Source of the DNA: Streptococcus mitis
GTDB taxonomy: Bacteria > Bacillota > Bacilli > Lactobacillales > Streptococcaceae
DNA: 64,000 nucleotides
Assembly: GCF_000722695.1 (NCBI RefSeq)
Contig: NZ_JPFU01000013.1
Location: 372,001-436,000 of the forward strand
Direction: 5' to 3'
Made by a program: the position numbers and the translations under genes. This document shows, one piece after another, positions 1-9,688 of the stretch (the first letter of the stretch is position 1; every line of letters starts with the position of its first letter). The notes beneath the pieces were generated by a model, which worked only from the letters and a program-made list of their open reading frames with translations, did not search any database and was not told the DNA's origin.

Positions 1-587
1 GATTTAGCGATACCTTTAGCATAGTCACTAGCATTGTCAGTGTAAAGAACGACTTTCTTAGCGTTTAATTTTTCAGAAACATAGTTTGAGATAATTTTTC
101 CTTGGAAGCTATCTTGGAAAGTTCCGATAAAGAGATAATCTTGACCTTTAGTCAATCCATCTTGAGTAGCACTTGGCGAAATCAATGGGACACCTGCTTT
201 TGTAGCGTTCGCTACCGCGGCTGCAGTTGCACCAGATGTCGCAGGTCCTACGATTGCTGATACTTTAGATTGGGTTACAAGGTTAGTTGTTACTGAAGCA
301 GCCTCAGCTGTTTCAGACTTGTTATCTTTATCGACTACTTCGATTTGTTTTCCATCAATACCACCTGCGGCATTGATTTCATCAACGGCAAGTTGGGCAC
401 CTTTTTGTTCAGATGTTCCGTAGGCAGCTACGGCACCAGTTTCTTCGAAGTTAAATCCGATTTTGATTGTCTTTTCATCTACTGAGTTACCAGCAGCGTT
501 TGACGCTCCAGACTTCACTTCTCCACAGGCTGCAAGAAGTGCTACACTTGCAAGCGCCACAAACGATAGGGCAAATTTTTTCTTCAT
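1..587 (-). CDS. livJ: Branched-chain amino acid ABC transporter substrate-binding lipoprotein LivJ (partial, C-terminus beyond window)
   Basis: Periplasmic-binding-protein-type lipoprotein that captures branched-chain amino acids for an ABC importer. Only the first ~195 codons are present. The start is the ATG at 587, preceded by a purine-rich GGAGAC-type ribosome site. A lipoprotein signal peptide ends in lipobox LAAC with the lipid-accepting Cys at residue 21. The mature part opens with IKIGFNFEETG and continues with segments typical of the Peripla_BP_6 (Leu/Ile/Val-binding) family, including IVGPATSGATAA and VPLISPSATQ. Transport genes would lie past the left edge. Specificity is inferred from the family. 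Confidence 0.93.
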   Translation of the reverse strand, partial: MKKKFALSFVALASVALLAACGEVKSGASNAAGNSVDEKTIKIGFNFEETGAVAAYGTSEQKGAQLAVDEINAAGGIDGKQIEVVDKDNKSETAEAASVTTNLVTQSKVSAIVGPATSGATAAAVANATKAGVPLISPSATQDGLTKGQDYLFIGTFQDSFQGKIISNYVSEKLNAKKVVLYTDNASDYAKGIAK

Positions 588-628
588 CTTTTTTGTCTCC
601 TTATTTCTTAAATAAATAGCATGTTAAG

Positions 629-657
629 AATATACCGAATTATCAGAAAATTGTCAA
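629..657 (-). promoter_or_regulatory. Promoter of livJ
   Basis: On the minus strand TTGACA (652-657) and TATATT (629-634) are separated by exactly 17 bp. Transcription would start about 35 bases before the livJ ATG. The -35 box overlaps the stop codon of ylbG. Confidence 0.75.
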
Positions 658-941
658 CACTTTTCTTGGATTTTTTCAATGATAACGTTTTCTTCTCGAT
701 AAAGATTACCAACAAATGGCGTCTCCAACTCTTGAATGTGACAAGCTCTAACTTTTTTTATAAACTTTTCCTTGCTCAAGCGCCCGACTAATTGCTCCAC
801 TTCTTGAGTTGGAACATAAAGTTGCAAGTAACGATGCTTCTTGGAATGATAGGTAATATCTCCATAATCCTGCAGTTTTTTTGCATCACGATTATAGTAA
901 AGATAGATAATCAAGCCAGATCGATTGACTTTTTCAAACAT
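654..941 (-). CDS. ylbG: YlbG family protein (DUF2129, UPF0298)
   Basis: A 95-residue cytoplasmic protein of the YlbG/DUF2129 family, widespread in Firmicutes and without an established biochemical role. The N-terminal [23 protein letters not shown] and the central [13 protein letters not shown] segment are the recognisable family signature. It lies between clpP and livJ on the same strand but has its own extended -10 promoter (TGG then TATAAT, 973-978). That promoter begins directly after the U-tract of the clpP terminator, so it is probably transcribed independently. No transmembrane segment or signal peptide is seen. Confidence 0.85.
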   Translation of the reverse strand: MFEKVNRSGLIIYLYYNRDAKKLQDYGDITYHSKKHRYLQLYVPTQEVEQLVGRLSKEKFIKKVRACHIQELETPFVGNLYREENVIIEKIQEKC

Positions 942-972
942 GATAAATCCTCTTTCTAAGAAATCTCCCCCT

Positions 973-978
973 ATTATA
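973..978 (-). promoter_or_regulatory. Extended -10 promoter of ylbG fused to clpP terminator
   Basis: Minus-strand TATAAT preceded by TGG (an extended -10), immediately downstream of the seven-T tract that ends the clpP terminator hairpin. No good -35 is visible because that position is the terminator stem. Confidence 0.6.
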
Positions 979-980
979 CC

Positions 981-1008
981 AAAAAAAGCAAACCCAGTCG
1001 AGTTTGCC
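981..1008 (-). terminator. Terminator of clpP
   Basis: On the minus strand GCAAAC, an 8-base loop, GTTTGC, then a run of seven T. Confidence 0.8.
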
Positions 1009-1019
1009 TTCTTTAGTCA

Positions 1020-1610
1020 TTAGTTTAATGAATTGTTGGCCATGATTTCATCAATGAAGCCATATTCAAGTGTTTCTTGAGCGCTCATCCAGTTATCGCG
1101 TTCAGCATCCGCATGGACTTTTTCGATTGACTGACCTGAATTTTCAGCCAAGATTTTTTCCAAGGTATTACGAGTTTTAAGCAAGTGTTCTGCAGCAATC
1201 GCCATATCGGTTTGTTGAGTACCACCACCTGTACCACCCATTGGTTGGTGGATCATGTACTCAGCATTTGGAAGCATGAAACGTTTGCCTTTTGCTCCAC
1301 TTGATGCGATGACTGTACCCATAGATGCAGCCATTCCCATAACGATGGTTTGGACATCTGCCTTGATAAAATTCATAGTATCAACGATTGCCAAACCAGC
1401 TGAAACAGAACCACCAGGTGTGTTTACATAAAGGTAAATATCTTTTGTACTATCTTGGGCATCCAAGAAAAGCAACTGGGCAATAACAGAGTTAGCCATA
1501 TTGTCTTCAACTGGACCTGTCAGCATAATGATGCGGTCTTTGAGAAGACGTGAGTAAATATCGTAGGAACGTTCTCCTCGGCTTGTTTGTTCAATAACTA
1601 CAGGAATCAT
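1020..1610 (-). CDS. clpP: ATP-dependent Clp protease proteolytic subunit ClpP
   Basis: Serine protease subunit that forms the tetradecameric chamber paired with ClpC, ClpE, ClpX or ClpL-type ATPases for protein quality control. It has 196 residues, the normal family length. The catalytic triad is visible: Ser96 in GMAASMG, His121 in YMIHQPMGG and Asp172 in ERDNWMS. The start has an AGGAGAAA-type ribosome site just upstream. The promoter is a textbook CtsR-controlled one, so heat or protein stress should derepress it. It is followed by its own terminator, making it monocistronic. Confidence 0.98.
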   Translation of the reverse strand: MIPVVIEQTSRGERSYDIYSRLLKDRIIMLTGPVEDNMANSVIAQLLFLDAQDSTKDIYLYVNTPGGSVSAGLAIVDTMNFIKADVQTIVMGMAASMGTVIASSGAKGKRFMLPNAEYMIHQPMGGTGGGTQQTDMAIAAEHLLKTRNTLEKILAENSGQSIEKVHADAERDNWMSAQETLEYGFIDEIMANNSLN

Positions 1611-1664
1611 TTATTTCTCCTTTTGAGTTTTAATTTTGTTGGTCAAATGACTGAAGATAAGACT

Positions 1665-1694
1665 ATTATAATATCTTGGTCAAAAAAGGTCAAA
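1665..1694 (-). promoter_or_regulatory. clpP promoter with overlapping CtsR operator
   Basis: On the plus strand 1678-1694 carries two GGTCAAA heptads separated by AAA, the CtsR direct-repeat consensus. On the minus strand the same bases supply a -35 TTGACC (1688-1693), followed after 17 bp by -10 TATAAT (1665-1670). The repressor site therefore covers the -35 and part of the spacer. Confidence 0.9.
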
Positions 1695-1783
1695 TTTTTG
1701 CTCTGTTTTCATTAGACAGAAACAAAAATTCAACCTCCTTTCGTGACTGGAACTTCTTTTCCAAGTCAATCTTCTTTTCTATC

Positions 1784-2413
1784 TTATTTCGTACCGAACA
1801 AGCGGTCTCCAGCATCTCCAAGACCTGGAACGATATAACCGTGTTCGTTCAAGCGTTCATCCAAGGCTGCTGTAAAGATTTCTACATCTGGATGAGCTTC
1901 TTGAAGGGCTTTTACACCTTCTGGAGCAGATACAAGGCAGACAAATTTGATATTTGATGCGCCACGTTTTTTAAGTGAGTCAACGGCCAAGATTGCTGAT
2001 CCACCTGTTGCCAACATTGGGTCTACTACAAAAATTTGACGTTGGTCAATATCTTCAGGCAATTTTACCAAGTACTCAACTGGTTGAAGTGTTTCTTCAT
2101 CACGGTACATACCGATGTGACCAACTTTAGCAGCTGGAACCAAGCTCAAGAGACCATCAACCATCCCGATACCTGCGCGCAAGATTGGAACGATGGCCAA
2201 TTTCTTACCTGCCAATTGTTTTTGAACTGTTTTTGTAATTGGTGTTTCGATTTCCACATCTTCTAGTGGAAGATCACGAAGTACTTCATACCCCATCAAC
2301 ATTGCAATCTCATCTACTAGCTCACGAAAAGCTTTTGTAGAAGTATCTGTACGACGCAAGATTGACAATTTGTGTTGAATCAGCGGGTGATTAATAACTT
2401 CAATTTTTCCCAT
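1784..2413 (-). CDS. upp: Uracil phosphoribosyltransferase
   Basis: Converts uracil plus PRPP to UMP in pyrimidine salvage. It has 209 residues when started at the ATG giving [10 protein letters not shown], which has an AAGGA ribosome site about ten bases upstream. The longer in-frame extension begins with TTG inside the leader and is less likely. The PRPP-binding loop [13 protein letters not shown] and the uracil-binding C-terminus ([18 protein letters not shown]) are intact. Its extended -10 promoter is fused to the terminator of the upstream deaminase gene. Confidence 0.97.
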   Translation of the reverse strand: MGKIEVINHPLIQHKLSILRRTDTSTKAFRELVDEIAMLMGYEVLRDLPLEDVEIETPITKTVQKQLAGKKLAIVPILRAGIGMVDGLLSLVPAAKVGHIGMYRDEETLQPVEYLVKLPEDIDQRQIFVVDPMLATGGSAILAVDSLKKRGASNIKFVCLVSAPEGVKALQEAHPDVEIFTAALDERLNEHGYIVPGLGDAGDRLFGTK

Positions 2414-2446
2414 TTTTGGAATTCCTTCTTTCAATTTATTCTTCTT

Positions 2447-2483
2447 ATTATACCAAAAAACGGTTTAAAAATCTTTCTAAACC
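2447..2483 (-). promoter_or_regulatory. Deaminase-gene terminator fused to upp extended -10 promoter
   Basis: A hairpin with arms GGTTTA/TAAACC (2462-2483) is followed on the minus strand by a T-tract and then TGG-TATAAT (2447-2455). The layout copies the clpP/ylbG junction: termination of one gene runs straight into an extended -10 promoter for the next. Confidence 0.7.
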
Positions 2484-2501
2484 ATTTATTTTTGATAATT
2501 T

Positions 2502-2969
2502 TTACATTAGATCAGCCTCTTTAAGAGCGGCCTGTACTGTCTCAAGTGGTAAATGGGTCAATTCTGTCCCTTTTTCTTGATAAAGGTATTGGGCATAGTC
2601 ATCCATTCGGTACTGGTTGATGTAAACTACACGCTTGCATCCGACCTGCAGCAATTGTTTTGTACAGTTCAGACAAGGAAAATGGGTCACATAGGCTGTA
2701 AAGCCTTTAGGAACACCACGTTCTGCACCTTGAAGGATAGCATTGACCTCAGCGTGAAGGGTGCGAACACAGTGGCCTTCGATGACCAGACATTCGTGAT
2801 CAATACAATGCTCGGTTCCTGACACTGAACCATTGTAACCAGTGGAAATCACCTTATTATCCTTAACCAGAATTGCGCCCACTTTGGCACGTTTACAAGT
2901 GGAACGATTGGCAATTAGTAGAGCTTGGGCTGCAAAATACTCATCCCAGGCTAATCTTTTTTCTGTCAT
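2502..2969 (-). CDS. dCMP deaminase (ComEB-like cytidine/deoxycytidylate deaminase)
   Basis: Zinc-dependent deaminase of the cytidine/dCMP deaminase fold, expected to convert dCMP to dUMP for dTTP synthesis. The 155-residue protein shows the zinc ligands His72 with catalytic Glu74 (LHAEVNAIL), and Cys99 and Cys102 (PCLNC). Related proteins are called ComEB when they sit beside competence genes; here the neighbour is upp, which suggests a nucleotide metabolism role. A strong AGGAG-like site precedes the ATG. It terminates at the hairpin just upstream of upp. Confidence 0.9.
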   Translation of the reverse strand: MTEKRLAWDEYFAAQALLIANRSTCKRAKVGAILVKDNKVISTGYNGSVSGTEHCIDHECLVIEGHCVRTLHAEVNAILQGAERGVPKGFTAYVTHFPCLNCTKQLLQVGCKRVVYINQYRMDDYAQYLYQEKGTELTHLPLETVQAALKEADLM

Positions 2970-2987
2970 CTCTTTTCTCCTATTTCT

Positions 2988-3545
2988 CTATTTTTTAAAA
3001 AATGGTAACCGTAAATCCGCAATCTTTTCAGCAGGTACCTTCATGCCATCCTTGATCCATTTTAAGAGGACAGAGACAATGGCCGAGCTCCAGAAGGAAT
3101 GAAGATAAGAGCTGACACCTTTTGATTTTCCATGGTATTTTTCTAGAAATTCCTGCATGGCTTGGACAAAGATTTTTTCCAGATGGTAATCCAAGGCCAG
3201 TTGAATCACTCTGGCTTCCTTTCTTGCCTCGCGGAAAAGGTGAACCCATACCAGATAAAGGTCTGTCTTTAAATCATAATGATGTAGCTGTTCCATGATA
3301 TTGTGGACAGTTCGTTTGAAGACGCTTTCTAAAATCTCCTCTTTAGAATCATAATTGCGATAAAAGGCCGCACGCGAAACGCCTGCACGCTTGACCAATT
3401 CAGAAATACTAATCTTGGTCAAGTCCTTTTTTTCCAAGAGTTGCAAAAGGGCTGTTTCAATGGCTTCTCTGGTTAATAAATTGGATTCTTGGTTTGATTT
3501 TCTGAGATTTTCAAGAGATTTTTCAGAGATTCTACGTTCAGACAT
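2988..3545 (-). CDS. TetR/AcrR family transcriptional regulator
   Basis: A 185-residue one-component repressor. The TetR helix-turn-helix is clear at about residues 38-75 (TKISISELVKRAGVSRAAFYRNYDS), and the C-terminal two thirds is the variable ligand-binding helical domain. It is transcribed divergently from degV. Its own -35 element lies inside a dyad in the shared intergenic region, suggesting autoregulation and possibly control of degV. The ligand cannot be deduced. Confidence 0.9.
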   Translation of the reverse strand: MSERRISEKSLENLRKSNQESNLLTREAIETALLQLLEKKDLTKISISELVKRAGVSRAAFYRNYDSKEEILESVFKRTVHNIMEQLHHYDLKTDLYLVWVHLFREARKEARVIQLALDYHLEKIFVQAMQEFLEKYHGKSKGVSSYLHSFWSSAIVSVLLKWIKDGMKVPAEKIADLRLPFFKK

Positions 3546-3611
3546 AACATTTTCTTTCTACTTGTCACAACAGACGGATGAGGCTTTTGTTTCAAGGGCT
3601 TTCATGATATA

Positions 3612-3656
3612 ATTGTAAAAAAAGACAGAACCTTTGTCAATGTATAACTGACAAAG
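3612..3656 (-). promoter_or_regulatory. TetR-gene promoter overlapped by a dyad (candidate operator)
   Basis: The minus-strand promoter is TTGACA (3635-3640), 17 bp, TACAAT (3612-3617). The -35 lies inside an inverted repeat CTTTGTCA-N9-TGACAAAG (3632-3656), which also sits between the degV -10 (TATAAT near 3607) and the degV ATG. Binding there could repress both genes. Confidence 0.6.
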
Positions 3657-3669
3657 ATGGAGAATTTCT

Positions 3670-4515
3670 ATGACTTGGAAGATTATTGCTGACTCTGGTT
3701 GTGATTATCGTCAACTGGAAACACCAGCTATTGACACGACCTTTGTAAGTGTTCCCTTAACCATTCAAGTAGCTGATCAGGTCTTTGTTGATGATGCCAG
3801 TCTTGACATTGACCAAATGATGGAAACCATGTATGCAACTGCAGAAGCTTCAAAATCAGCTTGTCCAAGCCCAGATGATTATTTGCGAGCATTTGAAGGA
3901 GCCAAAAACATTTTCCTAGTAACCATCACAGGTACTCTTTCTGGCAGTCACAATAGTGCTCAACTAGCTAAGAATATTTATATGGAAGATCATCCTGACA
4001 CTAAAATTCATGTGATTGATAGTTTGTCTGCTGGCGGTGAAGTTGACTTGCTCGTAGAAAAATTAAATGACTTGATTGACCAGGGCCTATCTTTTGAAGA
4101 AGTGGTTGAAGCTATCACAGCTTATCAAGAAAAAACCAAGTTGCTCTTTGTCCTAGCCAAAGTCGATAACTTGGTGAAAAACGGCCGTTTGAGCAAGCTT
4201 ATCGGTACGGTCGTTGGTCTTCTCAACATCCGTATGGTTGGGGAAGCAAGTGAAACTGGAACCCTAGAACTGCTCCAAAAAGCGCGTGGACCAAAAAAAT
4301 CCCTTCAAGCGGCCTATGAAGAGCTCATCAAGGCTGGCTATGCTGGTGGTCGAATTGTCATGGCTCATCGCAACAATGAAAAATTCTGTCAGCAATTGTC
4401 GGAACGCTTGCTGGAAACCTTCCCTCAAGCCAATATCAAAATCATTCCAACATCTGGTCTCTGCAGTTTCTATGCAGAAGATGGCGGTTTACTGATGGGA
4501 TATGAAATTGATTAA
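3670..4515 (+). CDS. DegV family fatty-acid-binding protein
   Basis: A 281-residue DegV-fold protein. Family members bind fatty acids and in Firmicutes serve exogenous fatty acid incorporation (FakB-type partners of the FakA kinase). The N-terminal WKIIADSGCDY, the central FLVTITGTLSGSHNSAQLAK and the VIDSLSAGGE segment are the family hallmarks. A GGAG ribosome site precedes the ATG. It ends at a strong hairpin terminator and is the divergent partner of the TetR gene, which may control it. Whether it is a FakB proper is inference. Confidence 0.88.
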   Translation: MTWKIIADSGCDYRQLETPAIDTTFVSVPLTIQVADQVFVDDASLDIDQMMETMYATAEASKSACPSPDDYLRAFEGAKNIFLVTITGTLSGSHNSAQLAKNIYMEDHPDTKIHVIDSLSAGGEVDLLVEKLNDLIDQGLSFEEVVEAITAYQEKTKLLFVLAKVDNLVKNGRLSKLIGTVVGLLNIRMVGEASETGTLELLQKARGPKKSLQAAYEELIKAGYAGGRIVMAHRNNEKFCQQLSERLLETFPQANIKIIPTSGLCSFYAEDGGLLMGYEID

Positions 4516-4527
4516 TTGCATTCTTGA

Positions 4528-5745
<1,218 letters not shown>

Positions 5746-5793
5746 ATATACATTACTAAACGGAACAATCCGCCCCAAAAGAAAGGAACTACT

Positions 5794-6315
5794 TTGGAAC
5801 ATATTATCTTGCTAAGGGGAGTGACTCCTAATGGAAAAAATGCTATCCCTAAAATGTCTTATCTAGTAGATATCTTGACAGAAGCTGGTTTTCAACAAGT
5901 TCGAACTTATATTCAAAGTGGAAATATTATTCTTGAAAGTAACTTAGCTCTCGAAGAAATACGAGAACAGGTTCATACTCTAATAAAGGAAAAAATTGGA
6001 GCCGATCTCAAAATAATCATTAAGAATAAGGATATTTTTAAAAACATTGTCCAAGAAAATCCGTTTGGAGAACACTATCTTTATGACCGTGTACACGTGA
6101 TTTTTTATCAAGAACCTATTCAAAGTCTTCCTTTAGAAAAATTAAAAATTGATTACGGTGAAGAAGAAATTTGTGTCGGTAACCACTGTCTCTACCTCTA
6201 TCTCCCTAGAACTGCAAAACAAAAAAAGCTCAATACTAACTATCTTGAAAAACTTTTCAATGTAGATTTGACCATGCGAAAACTAAATGTGGTAGAAAAA
6301 TTATTAAGCAAGTAG
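5794..6315 (+). CDS. DUF1697 family protein
   Basis: A 173-residue cytoplasmic protein of the DUF1697 family (function unknown). The start is a TTG with an AAAGGA ribosome site. The N-terminal HIILLRGVTPNGKNAIPKM and RTYIQSGNIILES segments are characteristic of the family. It follows the flavoprotein gene by about 50 bp and may be co-transcribed. Nothing in the sequence indicates an enzyme active site. Confidence 0.8.
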   Translation: MEHIILLRGVTPNGKNAIPKMSYLVDILTEAGFQQVRTYIQSGNIILESNLALEEIREQVHTLIKEKIGADLKIIIKNKDIFKNIVQENPFGEHYLYDRVHVIFYQEPIQSLPLEKLKIDYGEEEICVGNHCLYLYLPRTAKQKKLNTNYLEKLFNVDLTMRKLNVVEKLLSK

Positions 6316-6356
6316 TACTTGAATTTAGTAAAAATCGGAAGAATACTCCTCCGATT

Positions 6357-7097
6357 TTATTTTGTCTGAGTTTGGACATAGTGGGCAATGACATCTGATG
6401 TGTACTGGGCTGTTCCAGGTCCAAATTTGTCAATGTTTTCCTTAAACTCTGGGTTATAGACGTAGCCTTTACCGATATGACCGAATACCTCAATAGAGCA
6501 GTCAAATCCATAAGTACGAATGGCTTGCAAGAGTTTAGCGGCTTCTTCTTGATTTTCGGCTGCTGTTACAGGCAGACCAGCTTGGAGATTTTGTGCCAAG
6601 GCTTGAAAGACTTGGTTAAAGACAACCGTAGCCTCGTCTTCGTGACCTTTTTGGCGCTCCAGCGCTTGATCCATAACTTCTTGTCCATACTTCTCTACCG
6701 CCTCTTGGTGGTATTTTTGATGGTCTTGGTAGTTAAATCCAGCAAATTTATCTTGAATGCTCATTTCTCTTTCTCCTTTTTGTTCTTGAATGGTTTTTTG
6801 CAAGGTGAAAATCAAGGTATCCAGATGTTGCCTTTCTCGAGTCAAATAGTCCAACTGTCTGGTTAAATGGGGCAATAAATCTGTCCTTTCTTCCTTTAAT
6901 AGCTCTGCTATTTTTTCCAAAGAAAAACCTAAATATTTGTAATAAAGAATGACCTGAAGGCGTTCCAAATCCTCCTGACTGTAGATTCGATAACCGTTTT
7001 CAGACTTTAAAGGAACTAAGAGTCCTATCTTATCGTAGTGGTGCAGGGTCTTGACAGAAACACCTGAAAGCTGCGCAGCTTCTTTTATATGGTACAT
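6357..7097 (-). CDS. MerR family regulator with TipAS-like effector domain
   Basis: A 246-residue TipAL-like regulator. Residues 1-70 form the MerR winged helix (MYHIKEAAQLSGVSVKTLHHYDKIGLL), residues ~75-110 a dimerising coiled coil, and residues ~115-246 a TipAS-type helical domain (FNYQDHQKYHQEAVEKYG, ending in APGTAQYTSDVIAHYVQTQ-like helices). TipAS domains bind thiopeptides or other hydrophobic drugs in characterised members. It lies divergent to the NSS symporter. The promoter has the overlong spacer and dyad expected of autoregulated MerR genes. Confidence 0.92.
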   Translation of the reverse strand: MYHIKEAAQLSGVSVKTLHHYDKIGLLVPLKSENGYRIYSQEDLERLQVILYYKYLGFSLEKIAELLKEERTDLLPHLTRQLDYLTRERQHLDTLIFTLQKTIQEQKGEREMSIQDKFAGFNYQDHQKYHQEAVEKYGQEVMDQALERQKGHEDEATVVFNQVFQALAQNLQAGLPVTAAENQEEAAKLLQAIRTYGFDCSIEVFGHIGKGYVYNPEFKENIDKFGPGTAQYTSDVIAHYVQTQTK

Positions 7098-7117
7098 GAT
7101 TTCCTCCTTACAATGAT

Positions 7118-7148
7118 AGTATAACTCCTCACCTTAGGTCAGAGTCAA
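7118..7148 (-). promoter_or_regulatory. MerR-type promoter with 19-bp spacer and operator dyad
   Basis: On the minus strand -35 TTGACT (7143-7148) and -10 TATACT (7118-7123) are 19 bp apart. A near-perfect dyad CTCACCT-T-AGGTCAG (7128-7142) fills the spacer. This is the classic geometry activated by MerR proteins through DNA distortion. Confidence 0.85.
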
Positions 7149-7197
7149 GCGTTTTTGCGAAATTTTTTAACTTTATCATAACATGAAAATGGTTTTC

Positions 7198-7332
7198 TTG
7201 ACAGACCTTAGAAAACATGATAGGATAGTCAAGTCTATCAATCAAAAGAAAAGCTCATTTTGAGTACTTATGAGGCTATTTGCCAAGGGCAGTAGCTTTT
7301 TCTTTTGTAATACTAATTTTAGGAGTTTAACT
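7198..7332 (+). promoter_or_regulatory. Promoter and ~100-nt structured leader of the NSS symporter gene
   Basis: TTGACA (7198-7203), 17 bp, TAGGAT (7221-7226) predict a start near 7233, about 100 bases before the ATG at 7333. The leader contains long complementary arms (7244-7255 with 7294-7306, one bulge) closing a 38-base internal region. I do not recognise it as a known riboswitch class. Confidence 0.55.
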
Positions 7333-8673
7333 ATGTCTGAAAAATCGCAATGGGGTTCTAAACTGGGCTTTATCCTAGCATCTGCTGGTTCAGCCATCGG
7401 ACTTGGTGCCGTTTGGAAATTCCCCTACATGACTGCTGCTAACGGTGGAGGAGGCTTTTTACTAGTCTTTCTCATCTCCACTATTCTAATCGGTTTCCCC
7501 CTACTGCTTGCTGAGTTTGCCCTCGGCCGTAGTGCTGGTGTCTCTGGGATTAAAACCTTTGGAAAACTAGGCAAGAATAGTAAGTACAACTTTATCGGTT
7601 GGATTGGTGCCTTTGCCCTTTTTATCCTCTTATCATTTTACAGTGTTATCGGAGGATGGATTCTGGTTTATCTGGGTATTGAGTTTGGAAAATTGTTCCA
7701 ACTTGGCGGAACGGATGATTATGCTCAGTTATTTACTTCAATCATTTCAAATCCAGCCATTGCCCTAGGAGCTCAAGCAGCCTTTATCCTGTTGAATATC
7801 TTTATTGTATCACGTGGTGTTCAGAAAGGGATTGAAAGAGCATCTAAGGTTATGATGCCCCTGCTCTTTATCATCTTTGTTGTCATCATCGGGCGCTCTC
7901 TCAGTTTGCCAAATGCCATGGAAGGCGTTCTTTACTTCCTCAAACCAGACTTCTCTAAGCTAACTAGTGCTGGTCTCCTCTATGCTCTGGGTCAATCTTT
8001 CTTTGCCCTCTCACTAGGGGTTACAGCCATGCTGACCTATGCCTCCTACTTGGACAAGAAAACCAATCTGGTCCAGTCAGGGATTTCCATTGTTGCCATG
8101 AATATCTCAGTATCCATCATGGCAGGTCTAGCCATTTTCCCAGCCATGTCCTCCTTCAACATCCAGTCTGAAGGAGGACCAAGCCTGCTCTTTATCGTCT
8201 TGCCTCAACTCTTTGACAAGATGCCTTTTGGAACCATTTTCTACATCCTTTTCCTCTTACTCTTCCTCTTTGCGACGGTCACTTCTTCTGTCGTGATGCT
8301 GGAAATCAATGTGGGGAATATCACTGATCAGGACAACAGCAAGCGTGCTAAATGGAGTGCTATTTTAGGAATCTTGACCTTTATCTTTGGAATTCCTTCA
8401 GCCCTTTCCTACGGTGTTATGGCGGATGTTCACATCTTTGGGAAGACCTTCTTTGACGCGATGGATTTCTTGGTTTCCAATCTTCTCATGCCATTTGGAG
8501 CCCTCTGCCTTTCACTTTTTACAGGCTATATCTTCAAAAAGGCTCTTGCTATGGAGGAACTCCATCTTGATGAAAGAGCCTGGAAACAGGGACTTTTCCA
8601 AGTCTGGCTCTTCCTTCTTCGTTTCATCATTCCAATCATCATCATCGTGGTCTTCATCGCCCAATTTATGTAA
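7333..8673 (+). CDS. Sodium-dependent transporter, NSS (SNF) family
   Basis: A 446-residue polytopic membrane protein of the neurotransmitter:sodium symporter family, likely importing an amino acid with Na+. The N-terminal WGSKLGFILASAGSAIGLGAVWKFPYM contains the TM1 unwound substrate/Na+ site (GSAIGLGAVWKFP). About eleven to twelve hydrophobic helices follow. The start is the ATG preceded by AGGAG at 7322; an upstream in-frame Met lies within the leader RNA and has no ribosome site. The neighbouring divergent TipA-like gene may or may not regulate it. Confidence 0.92.
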   Translation: MSEKSQWGSKLGFILASAGSAIGLGAVWKFPYMTAANGGGGFLLVFLISTILIGFPLLLAEFALGRSAGVSGIKTFGKLGKNSKYNFIGWIGAFALFILLSFYSVIGGWILVYLGIEFGKLFQLGGTDDYAQLFTSIISNPAIALGAQAAFILLNIFIVSRGVQKGIERASKVMMPLLFIIFVVIIGRSLSLPNAMEGVLYFLKPDFSKLTSAGLLYALGQSFFALSLGVTAMLTYASYLDKKTNLVQSGISIVAMNISVSIMAGLAIFPAMSSFNIQSEGGPSLLFIVLPQLFDKMPFGTIFYILFLLLFLFATVTSSVVMLEINVGNITDQDNSKRAKWSAILGILTFIFGIPSALSYGVMADVHIFGKTFFDAMDFLVSNLLMPFGALCLSLFTGYIFKKALAMEELHLDERAWKQGLFQVWLFLLRFIIPIIIIVVFIAQFM

Positions 8674-8675
8674 TC

Positions 8676-8715
8676 AAAAAGGACTTGAGTAATGAACTCA
8701 GGCCCTTTCTTTTTT
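8676..8715. terminator. Bidirectional terminator between symporter gene and manA
   Basis: Inverted repeat with arms AAAAGG-ACTTGAGT and AACTCA-GGCCCTTT flanked by A and T tracts. It serves the convergent genes on both sides. Confidence 0.75.
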
Positions 8716-9658
8716 ATGGATGGCTAACAATCAATTCCAGACCTTGCCCTTCCAATGTCCAAGCTTCAACATCACTTGGTAAGATAAAGTGGCTACCTTT
8801 TTGGATTGGATAGTTTTTCCCGTCAACAGTTAGTTGACCTTGACCAGCCAAGACACTAAACAAGCTGTAGTCAGCTGTCTTTTCAAAGTCAACTTTTCCA
8901 GTAATTTCCCACTTGTAAACTGCGAAGAAGTCATTGGATACAAGGAGAGTGGAACGTAAATCATCTGCTTTGATAGTTACAGGACGGCTATTGGCAGGAT
9001 CTCCAATGTTTAAAACATCAATTGATTTTTCAAGGTGAAGTTCACGCAAGTTACCATTATCATCCTTACGGTCAAAGTCATAGACACGATAGGTAGTATC
9101 GCTAGACTGCTGGGTTTCAAGAATCAAGATGCCCGCACCAATAGCATGCATGGTTCCGCTTGGTACATAGAAGAAATCTCCAGCCTTAACAGGGACTTTT
9201 GTTAATAGACCATCCCAGTTTTTAGCTTCGATTTGTTGGCGGAGTTCTTCTTTTGACTTGGCATTGTGCCCGTAGATAATTTCTGAACCTTCATCCGCTG
9301 CAATGATGTACCAGCACTCTGTTTTCCCTAGCTCACCTTCATGCTCTAGTCCATAGGCATCGTCTGGGTGAACTTGGACACTGAGCCAGTCGTTAGCATC
9401 CAGAATCTTAGTCAAAAGCGGAAATACAGGCTCAGGACGATTGCCAAATAATTCACGGTGCTCCGCATACAAAGTAGCAAGATCTGTTCCCTCGTAGCGA
9501 CCATTAGCAACTTTAGAGACACCATTTGGATGGGCTGAGATGGCCCAATATTCTCCGATTTTCTCACTTGGGATGTCGTAGCCAAACTCATCACGTAGCT
9601 TGGTTCCACCCCAGATTTTTTCTTGCATAACTGATTGTAAAAATAATGGTTCTGACAT
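8714..9658 (-). CDS. manA: Mannose-6-phosphate isomerase, class I
   Basis: Zinc enzyme interconverting mannose-6-phosphate and fructose-6-phosphate. The 314-residue cupin protein matches the short Firmicute type. Visible motifs are the metal-binding QVHPDDAYG (about residues 97-105) with KTECWYII downstream, and VPSGTMHAIGAGILILETQQSSD, the conserved catalytic segment. The ATG has a ribosome site in CGGGAGAA. Promoter TGC-TATAAT (9689-9697) is fused to a hairpin. Confidence 0.96.
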   Translation of the reverse strand: MSEPLFLQSVMQEKIWGGTKLRDEFGYDIPSEKIGEYWAISAHPNGVSKVANGRYEGTDLATLYAEHRELFGNRPEPVFPLLTKILDANDWLSVQVHPDDAYGLEHEGELGKTECWYIIAADEGSEIIYGHNAKSKEELRQQIEAKNWDGLLTKVPVKAGDFFYVPSGTMHAIGAGILILETQQSSDTTYRVYDFDRKDDNGNLRELHLEKSIDVLNIGDPANSRPVTIKADDLRSTLLVSNDFFAVYKWEITGKVDFEKTADYSLFSVLAGQGQLTVDGKNYPIQKGSHFILPSDVEAWTLEGQGLELIVSHP

Positions 9659-9688
9659 TTTATTCTCCCGTCTGATTTTTCTCCCCTC

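Noticed and set aside
2036..2266. Plus-strand open frames inside upp and other core genes
   Set aside because: They are antisense shadows of conserved genes without ribosome sites.
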